Part shown: positions 1 to 8,735 of the stretch, in pieces
How positions within the stretch are numbered: position 1 is the first letter of the stretch
Layout: the number at the start of each line of letters is the position of its first letter
Assembly: GCA_049515555.1 (NCBI GenBank)
Contig: JBEKTY010000009.1
Span: forward strand, 1 to 64,000
Length of the DNA stretch: 64,000 bases
Direction: 5' to 3'
Origin: JBEKTY01 sp049515555
GTDB lineage: Bacteria; Planctomycetota; Planctomycetia; Pirellulales; Thermoguttaceae
Program-made: the position numbers and the translations under genes
Notes under the pieces: generated by a model
Told to the model about the DNA's origin: nothing
Seen by the model: only the letters and a program-made list of their open reading frames with translations
Databases searched by the model: none

Positions 1-247
1 TGAACGCTCCGCAACTGCCGACACTGGCCGGGATGCTTGCGATAGGCACCCTCAGCTTGCGCCACTCCTTCGGCTCCGGCCCGGCCTTGTCGAGATTGTT
101 GACCCGCCTTGCCCAAGCGATATTGCCACTTCCGAATTGCCCTATGACACCCTGGTTGTCGCTGGTGTCGGCCAAGCTGACGCCCAGGACGGTGAAGCCT
201 TCTGACGGGCAGACGCCAATGTTGTCAATTTTCAGGTAGGCGGGCAT
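1..247 (-). CDS. Hypothetical protein, partial (runs off left edge)
   Basis: An open minus-strand frame begins with ATG at 245-247 and is still open at base 1, giving 82 residues of an N-terminus. It starts MPAYLKIDNIGVCPSEGF and carries the string VIGQFGSGN around residues 34-42. That string loosely resembles the glycine-rich G2 loop of GHKL ATPases, but this is too little to assign a function. An SD-like AGGAAAG lies just upstream, inside the 3' arm of the hairpin at 251-283, so translation may be controlled by folding of the leader. The gene is divergent from the ORF at 511. It could be a phage or defence gene; the rest lies outside the window. Confidence 0.6.
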   Translation of the reverse strand, partial: MPAYLKIDNIGVCPSEGFTVLGVSLADTSDNQGVIGQFGSGNIAWARRVNNLDKAGPEPKEWRKLRVPIASIPASVGSCGAF

Positions 248-250
248 GGG

Positions 251-283
251 TCTTTCCTGTGTTGGGGTTCAACACAGGAAAGA
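251..283 (-). promoter_or_regulatory. SD-sequestering leader hairpin
   Basis: A perfect 13-bp inverted repeat (arms 251-263 and 271-283) with a 7-base loop. Read on the minus strand, the second arm contains AGGAAAGA, the only SD-like sequence ahead of the ATG at 247. The stem would therefore hide the ribosome binding site of the leftmost gene. Regulation is inferred; the hairpin itself is seen. Confidence 0.55.
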
Positions 284-510
284 CATCAGTCGGGGCTTGC
301 TCGATTGCGAATCTGCCCGCTAGCAGACTTGACGCTCTCGCATTTGCGCCAAAAAAATGAGAATACTGAAAAATTATCTACAGAAGGGTGGGCCACCCCA
401 CCGATAGTAGTATTAGGCCACCTGTTCTCAGCAGCCATTCGGCAGCGGCGGGTGGTAAGAATACGGGCGTATAGTAGCGCCCACAGATAGAAGGGAAGGA
501 GAACTTTCCC

Positions 511-1056
511 ATGAAGAAGAATCGTCGAAAGAAGAAGAATGTCATCAACCCCGTAGAATGTGCGGAACGGGCGGCAAGCGTGGTCAATGGTGCCGAAGAC
601 CTGGACGGTAAGCTTGATTACTCGCCAGCAAGCCTGGAATTACTGGACAGAGTTCTATTTCTGTCCAATGACCTAAACCCTGTGATCCAACTCATGTTCG
701 TTACTGACATAGGGTTCTACTATGGGGAAGTGTTGGTTCGCAACCTGAGTGGCGAATGGAAACAGGTGAGCGGCCGAGAGGCCAAGTACACCGATTTTCA
801 ATGGTATGTCAGGCTAGACTGCGGTGGCGGTGACGGTGCCATGATGTTCCCATTCAACACTGTTTGGTCAAGACTGAGGGAACCGAACACAAAATCTAGT
901 CTAGCCGCTCAATACAAGATTGCGGCAACGTCGGTGGAAACGATGAAGTCCAAGCCTGACGACCTAGCGGAGGCTTTGCGTTCGCAACCCATGCCGGACG
1001 GTTCCAAACTGAACGTCTGGAATGGCGAACCGGAACCGGTAGGAGGTGCCGCATGA
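511..1056 (+). CDS. Hypothetical protein, 181 aa
   Basis: The start ATG is preceded by a clear GAAGGAGA at a good distance. The first 12 residues are very basic (MKKNRRKKKN), followed by a soluble mixed alpha/beta-looking protein with no signal peptide or membrane segment. A stretch around residues 60-75 (MFVTDIGFYYGEVLVRN) looks like a small structured domain, but I do not recognise the family. Its stop overlaps the start of a 38-residue ORF in an ATGA junction, so the two were probably translated together. It sits next to a recombinase-like gene in an accessory region. Confidence 0.6.
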   Translation: MKKNRRKKKNVINPVECAERAASVVNGAEDLDGKLDYSPASLELLDRVLFLSNDLNPVIQLMFVTDIGFYYGEVLVRNLSGEWKQVSGREAKYTDFQWYVRLDCGGGDGAMMFPFNTVWSRLREPNTKSSLAAQYKIAATSVETMKSKPDDLAEALRSQPMPDGSKLNVWNGEPEPVGGAA

Positions 1057-1169
1057 ACATCTATGACCCCCGTGTACTGACTGATGCCACGGTAGCTTAC
1101 ATTGAGGATGGTGGTGACGCCCTGGAAGGCACCATGAGGGTTGGCGTCTGTCCCGAATGGCACTGTTGA
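1053..1169 (+). CDS. Short ORF, probably a truncated gene (38 aa)
   Basis: It starts at the ATG of an ATGA overlap with the upstream hypothetical gene, the usual sign of translational coupling, but stops after 38 codons (MNIYDPRVLTDATVAYIEDG...). Coding signal ends where sequence from the opposite-strand recombinase region begins. A longer gene may have been cut when that element arrived, or it may be a genuine small protein. No function can be given. Confidence 0.35.
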   Translation: MNIYDPRVLTDATVAYIEDGGDALEGTMRVGVCPEWHC

Positions 1170-1424
1170 GCGTTTAACGTGTTGGCACACAAGGGGAACG
1201 GGCATAGGGCGGGTCAGAACGGTAGTTGCCGAAGCGAATGACGGTGGTCGCGAGGCCCGCACAGCGCGGTCGGCGAGGAACAATTGATGGGCCAGATAAC
1301 GAGTTTTTCAGACAGCGCAGGGATTGAACGGCTCGTCGGCCCTACGGCCGGAGTAGCGAGAGATTCTCGATGGTCCATCCGTTGGCGTGCGGCTCCTGTT
1401 CTTGTGGTGGATGAATGGCTTCGC

Positions 1425-2474
1425 TCAGGGGCCTTTACGCCGCGCCGCCAAGAGCTTTTGCCGCGCTTCCTCACGTGGCTGCGTGAGCAGCCGTCGCGGC
1501 TTTCCACGACGTTTGTCCGGGTGAGCCGCAATGTGGGTTCGCAGGGCCGTGGCAAACGACTTGCCGAACAACACGAACCGATCCTTGCCGCCCTTGCCCT
1601 GCTCGATCCTGATCTTGCAGTTCTCCAAGTCGATATCGGCCACCTCGATCCTGCACAATTCGCCCACCCTGACTGCCGTGTAGAACACCAGCCGCAGCAT
1701 GAGGGCGTGCTGCACATCATCGGCCTGATCCACGACTTGGTAGAATCGGCGAAAATCATCGGCGGTCATGATGCGGGGCAGCTTTCGACCCTTCTTGGCC
1801 GGGCGAAGGTCGCATTTTTGCCGGACTTTATTGGCGATATACCGCCAGCCTTGGTAGTCGAGCCCGTGCTTGCGGACGATCCGGGCGATCTCCGGCAGCA
1901 CGCTCTCGTCAACATCCCATCCGAGGGCACGACAGCGCTGCTGGACGACGACGATCAATTCGGGGGCCGAGAGGAAATCCAACCGCAAGACCAATCGCAT
2001 GCGATCTCGCAACGGCTGTAGCAAACAGAACTCGTCAGTCGTCGCCAGGAGCAAGGTGAAGTTGGCGACCGGAATGGGCTGCGGCGGGCCGTTCGTTTTG
2101 ACGGAAACGCATTGGGTGTCAAGCACTCGGTAGAGCGTCGTCTGGAATTCACGCCGTATTTCGTGGCACTCGTCGATGAATACCACGTCCCGGTGCTTAG
2201 CAGACAGCAATACGGCGTTGAGGTCAGCCAGCGAGTTTAGCGACTGGCCGAGGATTTCGCAGAAGCCGGTTGCCATCTCTTGAGCGATCACGTAGGCCAG
2301 AGCGCTTTTTCCCAAGCCCGGCGGCCCTGTGAGCATCGCATGGTCGAACCGCTTGCTATCTTGCTGGGCGGCGTCGAGGGCCACCACGACCTGATCGATC
2401 ACCTTCCGCTGGGCATCCATCCCGTCGATCAGCAACCGCAAGTAGGCCGCGTACCGGGACCGGGACGGAGCCAT
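1425..2474 (-). CDS. RuvB-like AAA+ ATPase joined to a truncated tyrosine recombinase
   Basis: A 349-residue protein (from the ATG at 2474; a start at 2573 would add 33 residues). Residues 45-215 match the RuvB ATPase core: Walker A GPPGLGKS (50-57), Walker B VVFIDECH (97-104), sensor LLLATT (141-146) and an LRDRM arginine-finger motif (155-159). Residues 228-320 match the start of a tyrosine-recombinase catalytic domain: a typical entry KKGRKLPRIMTADDF, the first catalytic Arg in TAVRVGEL (R269) and the beta-hairpin lysine motif GKGGKDR (293-299). The protein then ends in a basic tail, with no His-x-x-Arg box and no nucleophilic Tyr. It is either a true AAA-recombinase fusion that lost catalysis or an in-frame deletion joining two genes of an element. 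Strand transfer is unlikely. Confidence 0.8.
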   Translation of the reverse strand: MAPSRSRYAAYLRLLIDGMDAQRKVIDQVVVALDAAQQDSKRFDHAMLTGPPGLGKSALAYVIAQEMATGFCEILGQSLNSLADLNAVLLSAKHRDVVFIDECHEIRREFQTTLYRVLDTQCVSVKTNGPPQPIPVANFTLLLATTDEFCLLQPLRDRMRLVLRLDFLSAPELIVVVQQRCRALGWDVDESVLPEIARIVRKHGLDYQGWRYIANKVRQKCDLRPAKKGRKLPRIMTADDFRRFYQVVDQADDVQHALMLRLVFYTAVRVGELCRIEVADIDLENCKIRIEQGKGGKDRFVLFGKSFATALRTHIAAHPDKRRGKPRRLLTQPREEARQKLLAARRKGP

Positions 2475-2574
2475 ACCCGTTGTTCGTCGCCGGCTCTCTT
2501 GCAGCGAGAGAGTCGTGCGACAATAAAGCTTGCACCACTTCTGGTGCACGGAATCGGGCTCATCCCCCACCATA

Positions 2575-3219
2575 GAGTTAACCTATGCCAATCAGGAATC
2601 CTACGCATTGACAGCACTGCGAACGGGATTTAGACTGAAGGGACCGCCATTCCGTCCGGACACAGTGCAGACGAGCCGGCGGCACCCGCGCCGCCCCGGT
2701 TTGCTGGGCCGCCGAAATGGCACAAGAAGTTGAAGGGCTCGACGGCCTGCCACCCCAAGAATGACGGCCTCGCCAGGGCGTTCATCTTCGGGTGGGTTCG
2801 AGCTGACCGCTCGGCATTTGAGGAATGGGCAGGATGCCCGAACGATAGGGCGGGGAGGTACGGCCCTGATTGTGAACTGCACGGAAAGCAGTACTGGGAA
2901 GCGACTCAACATGGGTGGCGCGCAACCCACGGGAACGGAGTGCGCGCCGATGCAGGCGGTGTACCAAGGTAGCTCGTGAGAATGTATCTCCGGATCGCCG
3001 CCCAGCCTCGCGCCCAGTGCTCCAAGAGAGCCGAGCAGTGAGCGAGGAATTGCCGCCACATGTTGGAGGCCGCGCACCGATGCAGCGGTTCGCGATGAAC
3101 AGGCAGCCCGCTGCCGGGTCAGCATTCTTGTAAAGCACGTCTTTTTGCGGCGGCTGGCGAGCCATAAACTCGGCCCACCCGCCGGTTTTTCGGTTCCCGC
3201 TGAGTCCGAGGAGAAGAAC
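2575..3219. other. Gene-free stretch before the polysaccharide locus
   Basis: About 640 bases with overlapping short frames on both strands, none with family-like composition or a convincing ribosome binding site. I see no RNA gene. It probably represents decayed sequence at the junction between the recombinase remnant and the polysaccharide locus. An exosortase gene, often found next to epsI, is not here. Confidence 0.4.
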
Positions 3220-3852
3220 ATGACCATCCGTGTTTACGTTGCCGCCGCCATCCTCCTGGGGATCAACCTTGTCGCCTACGCTTTGAAGGACCGGGGCATG
3301 CCCACCGAGCGAGCAAGTCTGGAGATGAAAATTCAGGAGCTGCCAAGGCAGTTTGGATCGTGGACCGCCGAGGATCGTACGCTGGACCCCCGAGTGTTCA
3401 AGGCCATCGGCGCAGAGATGGCAATCGATCGCCGTTACCAAGACACAAAGAAGAACATCGTCGACCTTCACACCGCCGTATTCACGGAGTACGGTGTGAG
3501 GATTCCTCATCCGCCGGAAATGTGCTACGGGGGTGCCGGTTTTCGCGTCACTGATACAAAGACCCTGGATCTGCGACAGGACGGCAGCGCCGGCCCTCCG
3601 GTACAGCTCTTGACTTTAGAAAATCCCCAGGGTCAGACCATTTACTGCCTATACTGGTACCAGATTGGCGACGCCACGTTCTTCACGGGAGACGGGCAAA
3701 GGAAGCAAGTGCGGTCCCTCCGTGGACGAACGACTTGGCCGCCGATGATCAAAGTCATGTTGCAGACGGTGGCTACCACCCCGACGGAGGCCGAAGAACG
3801 ATTGAAGGCGTTGGCTGCGCCGGTTTTCGCCTGGACCAAGGAGTTTCACTAA
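3220..3852 (+). CDS. epsI: Exosortase-associated EpsI-family protein
   Basis: 210 residues from the ATG at 3220, chosen because GAGGAGAA lies just upstream and the N-terminal hydrophobic segment (about residues 5-23) then sits correctly. The body carries the EpsI/DUF3485 pattern: LPRQFGSWTAED, then HPPEMCYGGAGF (near residue 100), then YCLYWYQIGD. EpsI-like proteins accompany exosortases in extracellular polysaccharide and protein-sorting loci and face the outside of the cytoplasmic membrane; their exact chemistry is not settled. It is the first gene of the plus-strand polysaccharide run. No exosortase is present in the window. Confidence 0.85.
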   Translation: MTIRVYVAAAILLGINLVAYALKDRGMPTERASLEMKIQELPRQFGSWTAEDRTLDPRVFKAIGAEMAIDRRYQDTKKNIVDLHTAVFTEYGVRIPHPPEMCYGGAGFRVTDTKTLDLRQDGSAGPPVQLLTLENPQGQTIYCLYWYQIGDATFFTGDGQRKQVRSLRGRTTWPPMIKVMLQTVATTPTEAEERLKALAAPVFAWTKEFH

Positions 3853-3948
3853 TCCTGATCCGGCAGGCGGAGTGCCCGCACAAGCGCCTTTCGGCCCCTT
3901 GGCAGCCCGTCGCACGCCCTCTCACTGGCCCAAGTTCGCCGTTCCGAC

Positions 3949-5316
3949 ATGCAGATCCTGTCCAAGACCCCAAGAAATCGTGACTCCGCCGGGGAGCGGA
4001 CCCGACGCCCGCGCGTCTTGTTCGTGAACCGCTCGTATTGGCCGGACGCCGAGGCCACCGGCCAACTGCTGACCGAGCTGTGCGAGGACCTTGCGCCCGC
4101 CTTTGACGTAACCGTCATCGCCGGCCAGCCCAACGACAACCCGACCGGAGTTGAGTACCGCCGCCGTGGGACCGAGATTCACCAGGGCGTCCGCGTTCGG
4201 CGGGTGTGGCACACCAGGTTTCCCAAGCGGAAGCTGCTCGGCCGGATCGTGAACTACTTGAGTTTCCTGCTGGGCGCACTGTGGGCGGCCGTTTGGGTCA
4301 AGCGGCCGGACGTGGTGGTGGTTGAGACCGACCCGCCCCTGCTGTGCCTGATTGGTTGGTACCTGCAGCGGGTTCGTGGTACTAAGCTGGTCGTCTACCT
4401 GCAGGACATTCATCCCGACATCGGAATTGCGATCGGGAAGTTCCGCAATGGCCGGCTCATCCGAACCCTCCGGCGGCTGATGTTCCGAGTCTATCGGGGG
4501 GCGGACCGCGTAGTCGTGCTGAGCCGCGACATGCGCGAACACGTCATCGGTTCGGGAGTTGCCCCCGAACGGGTCGTGTGCATCCCCAATTGGATCGACA
4601 CGGCGAAGGTACAGCCAATCAAGCACAACAACCCCTTCCGGGAGGAGCACGGCCTGAACGGCGAGTTCGTTGTGATGTACTCGGGCAACCTCGGTCTGTG
4701 CCAACGCTTGGAAGACGTGATCGCAGCCGCCGGTCACCTCCGGCACCGCAAAGACATCCTTATCCTGTTGGTGGGCGAAGGGGCCTTGAAGCGGCAGCTT
4801 GAGGACCAAGTCGTCCAACTCGGCCTGTCCAACGTCCGCTTCCTCCCCTACCAGCCGAAGTCGGAACTCGCTTCTAGCTTGAGTGCGGCTGACGTTCACT
4901 TGGTGCCGCTCGATCCCCGAGTAGCCGCGTGCCTTATGCCGAGTAAGCTCTACGGAGTCCTGGCCTCCGGCACGCCGCTGGTGGCCGTCGCCCCGGACGA
5001 ATGCGAACTGGCCGAGTTGACCCGCCGGCACAACATCGGCGTGGTCGCCCCGCCGGGAGAGCCCGAGGCCCTGGCCGACATCCTCGCAAGGTTGGCCGAC
5101 GAGACCTGGGACCTGGGCGAAATGGGCCTTCGCGCCCGCCGCCTGGCGGAAGCCAAGTACGACCGCAAGTGTGTCACCTCCCGCTTCGATGCCTTGCTGC
5201 ACGAAGTCCTTGGCATCCGCCCCGCCGTCACCGCCCCAGTCGGGCCAACACTGGCACGCAGCCCCCAACCGCAAGACATGAACAGCCGCTCATCGCCACT
5301 CAGATCCAAGACCTGA
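3949..5316 (+). CDS. Glycosyltransferase family 4 (WcaI/WbuB-like)
   Basis: 455 residues in a GT-B fold. The N-terminal half begins after a short polar leader with RPRVLFVNRSYWPDAEATGQLLTEL, the usual WcaI/WbuB opening. The C-terminal donor-binding half has VMYSGNLGLCQRLEDVI (near 235), LVGEGALKRQLE and the acidic region LMPSKLYGVLASGTPLVAV (near 330). It would transfer a sugar from a nucleotide donor to a lipid-linked acceptor on the cytoplasmic face of the membrane. The last 25 residues (APVGPTLARSPQPQD...) are low-complexity and probably unstructured. A different glycosyltransferase follows directly. Confidence 0.88.
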   Translation: MQILSKTPRNRDSAGERTRRPRVLFVNRSYWPDAEATGQLLTELCEDLAPAFDVTVIAGQPNDNPTGVEYRRRGTEIHQGVRVRRVWHTRFPKRKLLGRIVNYLSFLLGALWAAVWVKRPDVVVVETDPPLLCLIGWYLQRVRGTKLVVYLQDIHPDIGIAIGKFRNGRLIRTLRRLMFRVYRGADRVVVLSRDMREHVIGSGVAPERVVCIPNWIDTAKVQPIKHNNPFREEHGLNGEFVVMYSGNLGLCQRLEDVIAAAGHLRHRKDILILLVGEGALKRQLEDQVVQLGLSNVRFLPYQPKSELASSLSAADVHLVPLDPRVAACLMPSKLYGVLASGTPLVAVAPDECELAELTRRHNIGVVAPPGEPEALADILARLADETWDLGEMGLRARRLAEAKYDRKCVTSRFDALLHEVLGIRPAVTAPVGPTLARSPQPQDMNSRSSPLRSKT

Positions 5317-5360
5317 GACCGAAACCCCCTCGCCGCTTCCTACCTTTCGTCCCGACCGCC

Positions 5361-6488
5361 TTGCAAGTCCTCATCAACGCGCTTTCCGTCCGTGCTCCCA
5401 GCGGGGAGCACGTTCTGCTCGGTCACCTCCGCCAGGTAGCCACTTGGACGGTCGGGCAGCACCAGTTCCTGCTGCTCCACGACCCGAGTCAAACCGGTTG
5501 GCTCCGAGGCTTGCCCTCCAACGTGCAGCTCGTCAGCGTACGCCGCAACCTGGGTGCTTGGTGGCGCCGAAACCTTTGGGAGACCTTTGTCCTGCCCGGG
5601 CTGCTCGGGCAGTGGGGTGTGGATCTGGTGTTCACGACCTCCGGCACGGTGCTCCGCCGGTGTCACGTGCCCCAGGTATCTCTGGCCCAGAACCCCTGGT
5701 GCATGGTGCCGCAGGTCCACAAGAGTCTCGTGCAAAGACGGAAAGCGGCCTTGCAGCGTTACGCCTACCGTCAAGCGATGCGGAAGGCGGCCCTAATGAT
5801 CTACAATTCCGAGCACATGCGTGATCTTTACCGTAAGAACGCCGGCGGCGCCATCGAGCGCGCCAGCCAGGTCGTCTACCAGGCGATCGACGACGAGGCC
5901 CATAGCCTGGCCGCCTCCAACGGCGCCATGCCGGCCAAGCAGCCGGGCGTCATCCTGGCTGTTTCGGTCATGGCTGCGTGGAAGGGAATCGACGTGATCG
6001 TCGACGCCCTGGCCCTGCTGCACCGCCGCGGCTGTCGTGCCCGGCTCCGGCTGGTCGGCCCGTGGTCCGACCACCAGTATGAGCAACTCATCCGCCGGAA
6101 GATTGCGGAAACCGAACTCGGCGAGTTTGTGACCATCACCGGCTGGCTGAGCAAGCCGGAGCTTTACCGTCAGTACGCACAAGCTTGGGTCTTCTGCCTG
6201 ATGAGCCAATGCGAGTCGTTCGGCATCCCGGCCGTCGAGGCCCAGGCTTTCGGCACGCCGGTGGTGGGGGCGACGGGCTGCGCCATGCCCGAGATCTGCG
6301 GCCCGGGCGGCGTCTTCGGCCCGCCCCGCGACCCGGAAACCACGGCGGAACTGCTCGGCCGGCTCCTCGAAGACGACGGCCACTGGAAAACGCTCTCCTG
6401 TCTGGCCCGCCAGAACGCCGCAAAGTACCGCTGGGAACTCTGCTCCCGCCCGTTGCTCGACATGTTCTCGCTGGGAGCGACGGCGTGA
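5361..6488 (+). CDS. Glycosyltransferase family 4
   Basis: 375 residues if started at the TTG at 5361, giving LQVLINALSVRAPSGEHVLLGHL, the usual opening of this family; the frame stays open further upstream without another good start. The GT-B C-terminal half shows VILAVSVMAAWKGIDVIVDAL, LVGPWSDHQYEQ and SQCESFGIPAVEAQAFGTPVVGA, the ESFG-type donor loop with the conserved Glu pair. It is predicted to act in repeat-unit assembly at the inner membrane. The stop is shared with a GTG start (GTGA), so it is probably coupled to the acyltransferase behind it. Confidence 0.85.
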   Translation: MQVLINALSVRAPSGEHVLLGHLRQVATWTVGQHQFLLLHDPSQTGWLRGLPSNVQLVSVRRNLGAWWRRNLWETFVLPGLLGQWGVDLVFTTSGTVLRRCHVPQVSLAQNPWCMVPQVHKSLVQRRKAALQRYAYRQAMRKAALMIYNSEHMRDLYRKNAGGAIERASQVVYQAIDDEAHSLAASNGAMPAKQPGVILAVSVMAAWKGIDVIVDALALLHRRGCRARLRLVGPWSDHQYEQLIRRKIAETELGEFVTITGWLSKPELYRQYAQAWVFCLMSQCESFGIPAVEAQAFGTPVVGATGCAMPEICGPGGVFGPPRDPETTAELLGRLLEDDGHWKTLSCLARQNAAKYRWELCSRPLLDMFSLGATA

Positions 6489-7753
6489 TTGCGACGTCGG
6501 GGCGGCAAGCTGCGGAAGCCGGGGCGCAGGGCGTCGTAGCACGCCTCGCGTGGTTCCGCAATGCCTTTGGACGCGTCACTTCCAGCGGCCGCTTCATTCC
6601 TGCTGTCGATGGTCTGCGGTTCGTTGCTATCTTCTCCGTCGTCCTCTACCACCTCAATGACTACTTGCTCCACAAGAGCCCAGCGTTCACGCTCGAAGAG
6701 GCGAAATCCAACATCCTGCAGCGGGTGTTGGCCTGCGGTGGCTGCGGTGTGCAACTGTTCTTCGTGATCAGCGGTTTCATCATCGGACTCCCATTCGCGG
6801 AACACTACTTGCTCGGCCGCCCAAGACCCTCACTCCAGAGGTACTTCTCGCGGTGTTTCCTCCGTATCCAGCCCCCCTATGTCATCAATCTGCTGCTCGC
6901 CTTTTTGCTACTAGTCATAGTGAACCGCGCCGACGCCAAGTCGCTGCTGCCGAACCTCGCCGCCAGTCTCTTCTATGTGCATTCTCTGATCTTCGGCGAG
7001 ATGAGCCATATCAACTGCGTCGCGTGGTTCTTGGAGATCGTGGTCCAGTTCTACATCCTCGCACCGTTTATGGCGATGGTGTTCGCCGTACGCGGCACGC
7101 GACCGCGGCGTGCAGTTCTCCTCGGAGGAATTCTGCTCCTGATCGGCCTGAGAACCGCCTGCCCCGGTTTCTGCAAAGAGTATTTCCGTGCGACGATCCT
7201 CTTGTATCTCGACTTCTTCTTCGCGGGCTTCTTGCTCGCCGATTTCTTCGTCATGACGTGGAACGAGAAGCCCTCGCGGAGTCTCGGGTGGGATGTCATT
7301 GCGCTGGCGGCATGGTGCGGCATTGTGGGGGTGCAGTTTCATGAGACCGCGAAGGCGTTCCTACCCCTGGTCATCCTCGTGGCCTACATGGGGGTCTTTC
7401 GTGGAACCATCTCCCAGCGCTGCTTCTCCCAGCCCTGGATTGTCACGATCGGGGGGATATGCTACACGATCTACCTGTACCATTTCTTCATCATATCCGC
7501 GGTAGGCAGATGCACTGTGAGATTGCCTGCCGGGAGCCACTACTTGGGCAACGTGCTCTTCCAGGCCGCGCTGATCCTGCCATGTGTTCTGATCGGCTCT
7601 GCCATACTATTCCTGTTATTTGAGAAACCGTTCATGGCCAAGGACTGGCCGGCGCGATGGAAGTCCCGGGTGTCTGAGCTCCTCCGTCCGGAGCAGATAC
7701 TCGAAGATGTCTCTGCGAAAACCGCAAATTCTGAACCGGCGTGCAGGGGCTGA
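6485..7753 (+). CDS. Acyltransferase 3 family membrane protein
   Basis: 422 residues from the GTG at 6485, which overlaps the preceding stop. The protein opens with the acyltransferase-3 signature FIPAVDGLRFVAIFSVVLYHL (catalytic-type His in YH), then GVQLFFVISGFIIGLPF and about ten hydrophobic membrane segments, ending FLLFEKPFM. The family O-acylates sugars of surface polysaccharides or lipids. The context argues for acetylation or succinylation of the polymer made here. A second member lies at 18779. Confidence 0.87.
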   Translation: MIATSGRQAAEAGAQGVVARLAWFRNAFGRVTSSGRFIPAVDGLRFVAIFSVVLYHLNDYLLHKSPAFTLEEAKSNILQRVLACGGCGVQLFFVISGFIIGLPFAEHYLLGRPRPSLQRYFSRCFLRIQPPYVINLLLAFLLLVIVNRADAKSLLPNLAASLFYVHSLIFGEMSHINCVAWFLEIVVQFYILAPFMAMVFAVRGTRPRRAVLLGGILLLIGLRTACPGFCKEYFRATILLYLDFFFAGFLLADFFVMTWNEKPSRSLGWDVIALAAWCGIVGVQFHETAKAFLPLVILVAYMGVFRGTISQRCFSQPWIVTIGGICYTIYLYHFFIISAVGRCTVRLPAGSHYLGNVLFQAALILPCVLIGSAILFLLFEKPFMAKDWPARWKSRVSELLRPEQILEDVSAKTANSEPACRG

Positions 7754-8697
7754 CGCAACCGAGCGACTTTGAAATGGCCGGCGAAGCTTTGAAGACACCT
7801 GCGGATGACCTTGAGTCCATGCGATCGATCGACGGTTGTAACCAGACAGCCGCGGCAGAGGACGCCCCTTCCTCCGCGTTGGCCCTGACGGTCATCGAAC
7901 CCACTCCCGGATGGCGATCGATCGATCTAACGGAACTGTGGCGGTACCGCGAACTTCTGTACTTCCTGATCTGGCGCGACGTCAAGATCCGCTACAAGCA
8001 AACCGTGCTCGGAGCCGCTTGGGCGGTGATCCAGCCGCTGATGGGCATGCTAATCTTCACTATTTTCTTCGGCAAGCTGGGCCGCCTCGACGAACAGGTT
8101 GCGGCCCCCTATCCGGTGTTCGTCTATGCGGGCTTGCTGCCCTGGCTCTTCTTCGCCAATGCGGTGACCACGGGCGGCCAGAGCCTGGTGTCCCAGGCCC
8201 ATTTGATCAGCAAGATATACTTTCCGCGTCTCTTCGTTCCCCTTGCCTCAGTGGGCGCGTTCCTGGTCGATTTTGCGGTCTCGTTCGCCGTCCTGCTGTG
8301 CCTGATGGTGGGCTATGGGGTTGCATTCGGCTGGGGCCTCCTCGCGGTACCGCTCCTGACCGTGGCCACGATCATCGCCGCGGTGGGCGTAGGCACGCTG
8401 CTGGCCGCCCTGACCGTGGCCTACCGGGATTTCCGCTATGTCGTCCCCTTCATGGTCCAGATTTGGATGTTCGTAAGCCCCGTAGTGTTCCCCTTCGAGA
8501 TCGTCCCCCAGAAATGGCGGCTCATCTATTCGCTGAACCCCATGGCGGGCATTATCAGCGGTTTTCGGTCCGCAATCCTGGGCGAACCGTTTCGCCTGGA
8601 AGCCATTGCGATTTCGGTGAGCGTGGGCGTGGTCCTCCTAGTCGCCGGCAGCTACTACTTCCGCCGTGTCGAGCGCCGCTTCGCCGACATCATCTAA
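7741..8697 (+). CDS. Polysaccharide ABC exporter permease (Wzm-like)
   Basis: 318 residues from the GTG at 7741, or 307 from the ATG at 7774; either overlaps or abuts the previous gene. After a 50-residue polar N-terminus the ABC-2 permease pattern appears: ELWRYRELLYFLIWRDVKIRYKQTVLGAAWAVIQPL, six membrane spans, and the C-terminal LNPMAGIISGFRSAILG typical of Wzm/TagG permeases. It forms the channel that exports a lipid-linked polysaccharide with the ATPase encoded next. Confidence 0.92.
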   Translation: MQGLTQPSDFEMAGEALKTPADDLESMRSIDGCNQTAAAEDAPSSALALTVIEPTPGWRSIDLTELWRYRELLYFLIWRDVKIRYKQTVLGAAWAVIQPLMGMLIFTIFFGKLGRLDEQVAAPYPVFVYAGLLPWLFFANAVTTGGQSLVSQAHLISKIYFPRLFVPLASVGAFLVDFAVSFAVLLCLMVGYGVAFGWGLLAVPLLTVATIIAAVGVGTLLAALTVAYRDFRYVVPFMVQIWMFVSPVVFPFEIVPQKWRLIYSLNPMAGIISGFRSAILGEPFRLEAIAISVSVGVVLLVAGSYYFRRVERRFADII

Positions 8698-8735
8698 CCT
8701 AACTTCCCGCTCCCCGCTCCTAATCCCTAATCCCT

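Noticed and set aside
1214..1300. Remnant of the HxxR box of the recombinase (HRHSLRQ in another frame)
   Set aside because: Only a few residues match and the surrounding sequence does not resemble an integrase C-terminus.
1284..2021. 245-residue plus-strand frame opposite the RuvB-recombinase gene
   Set aside because: The minus strand has strong motifs; the plus-strand translation is low-complexity and has no family features.
3922..5274. 450-residue open frame on the minus strand opposite the WcaI-like glycosyltransferase
   Set aside because: It is a GC-rich shadow of a gene with clear family motifs, with no SD and no recognisable domain.
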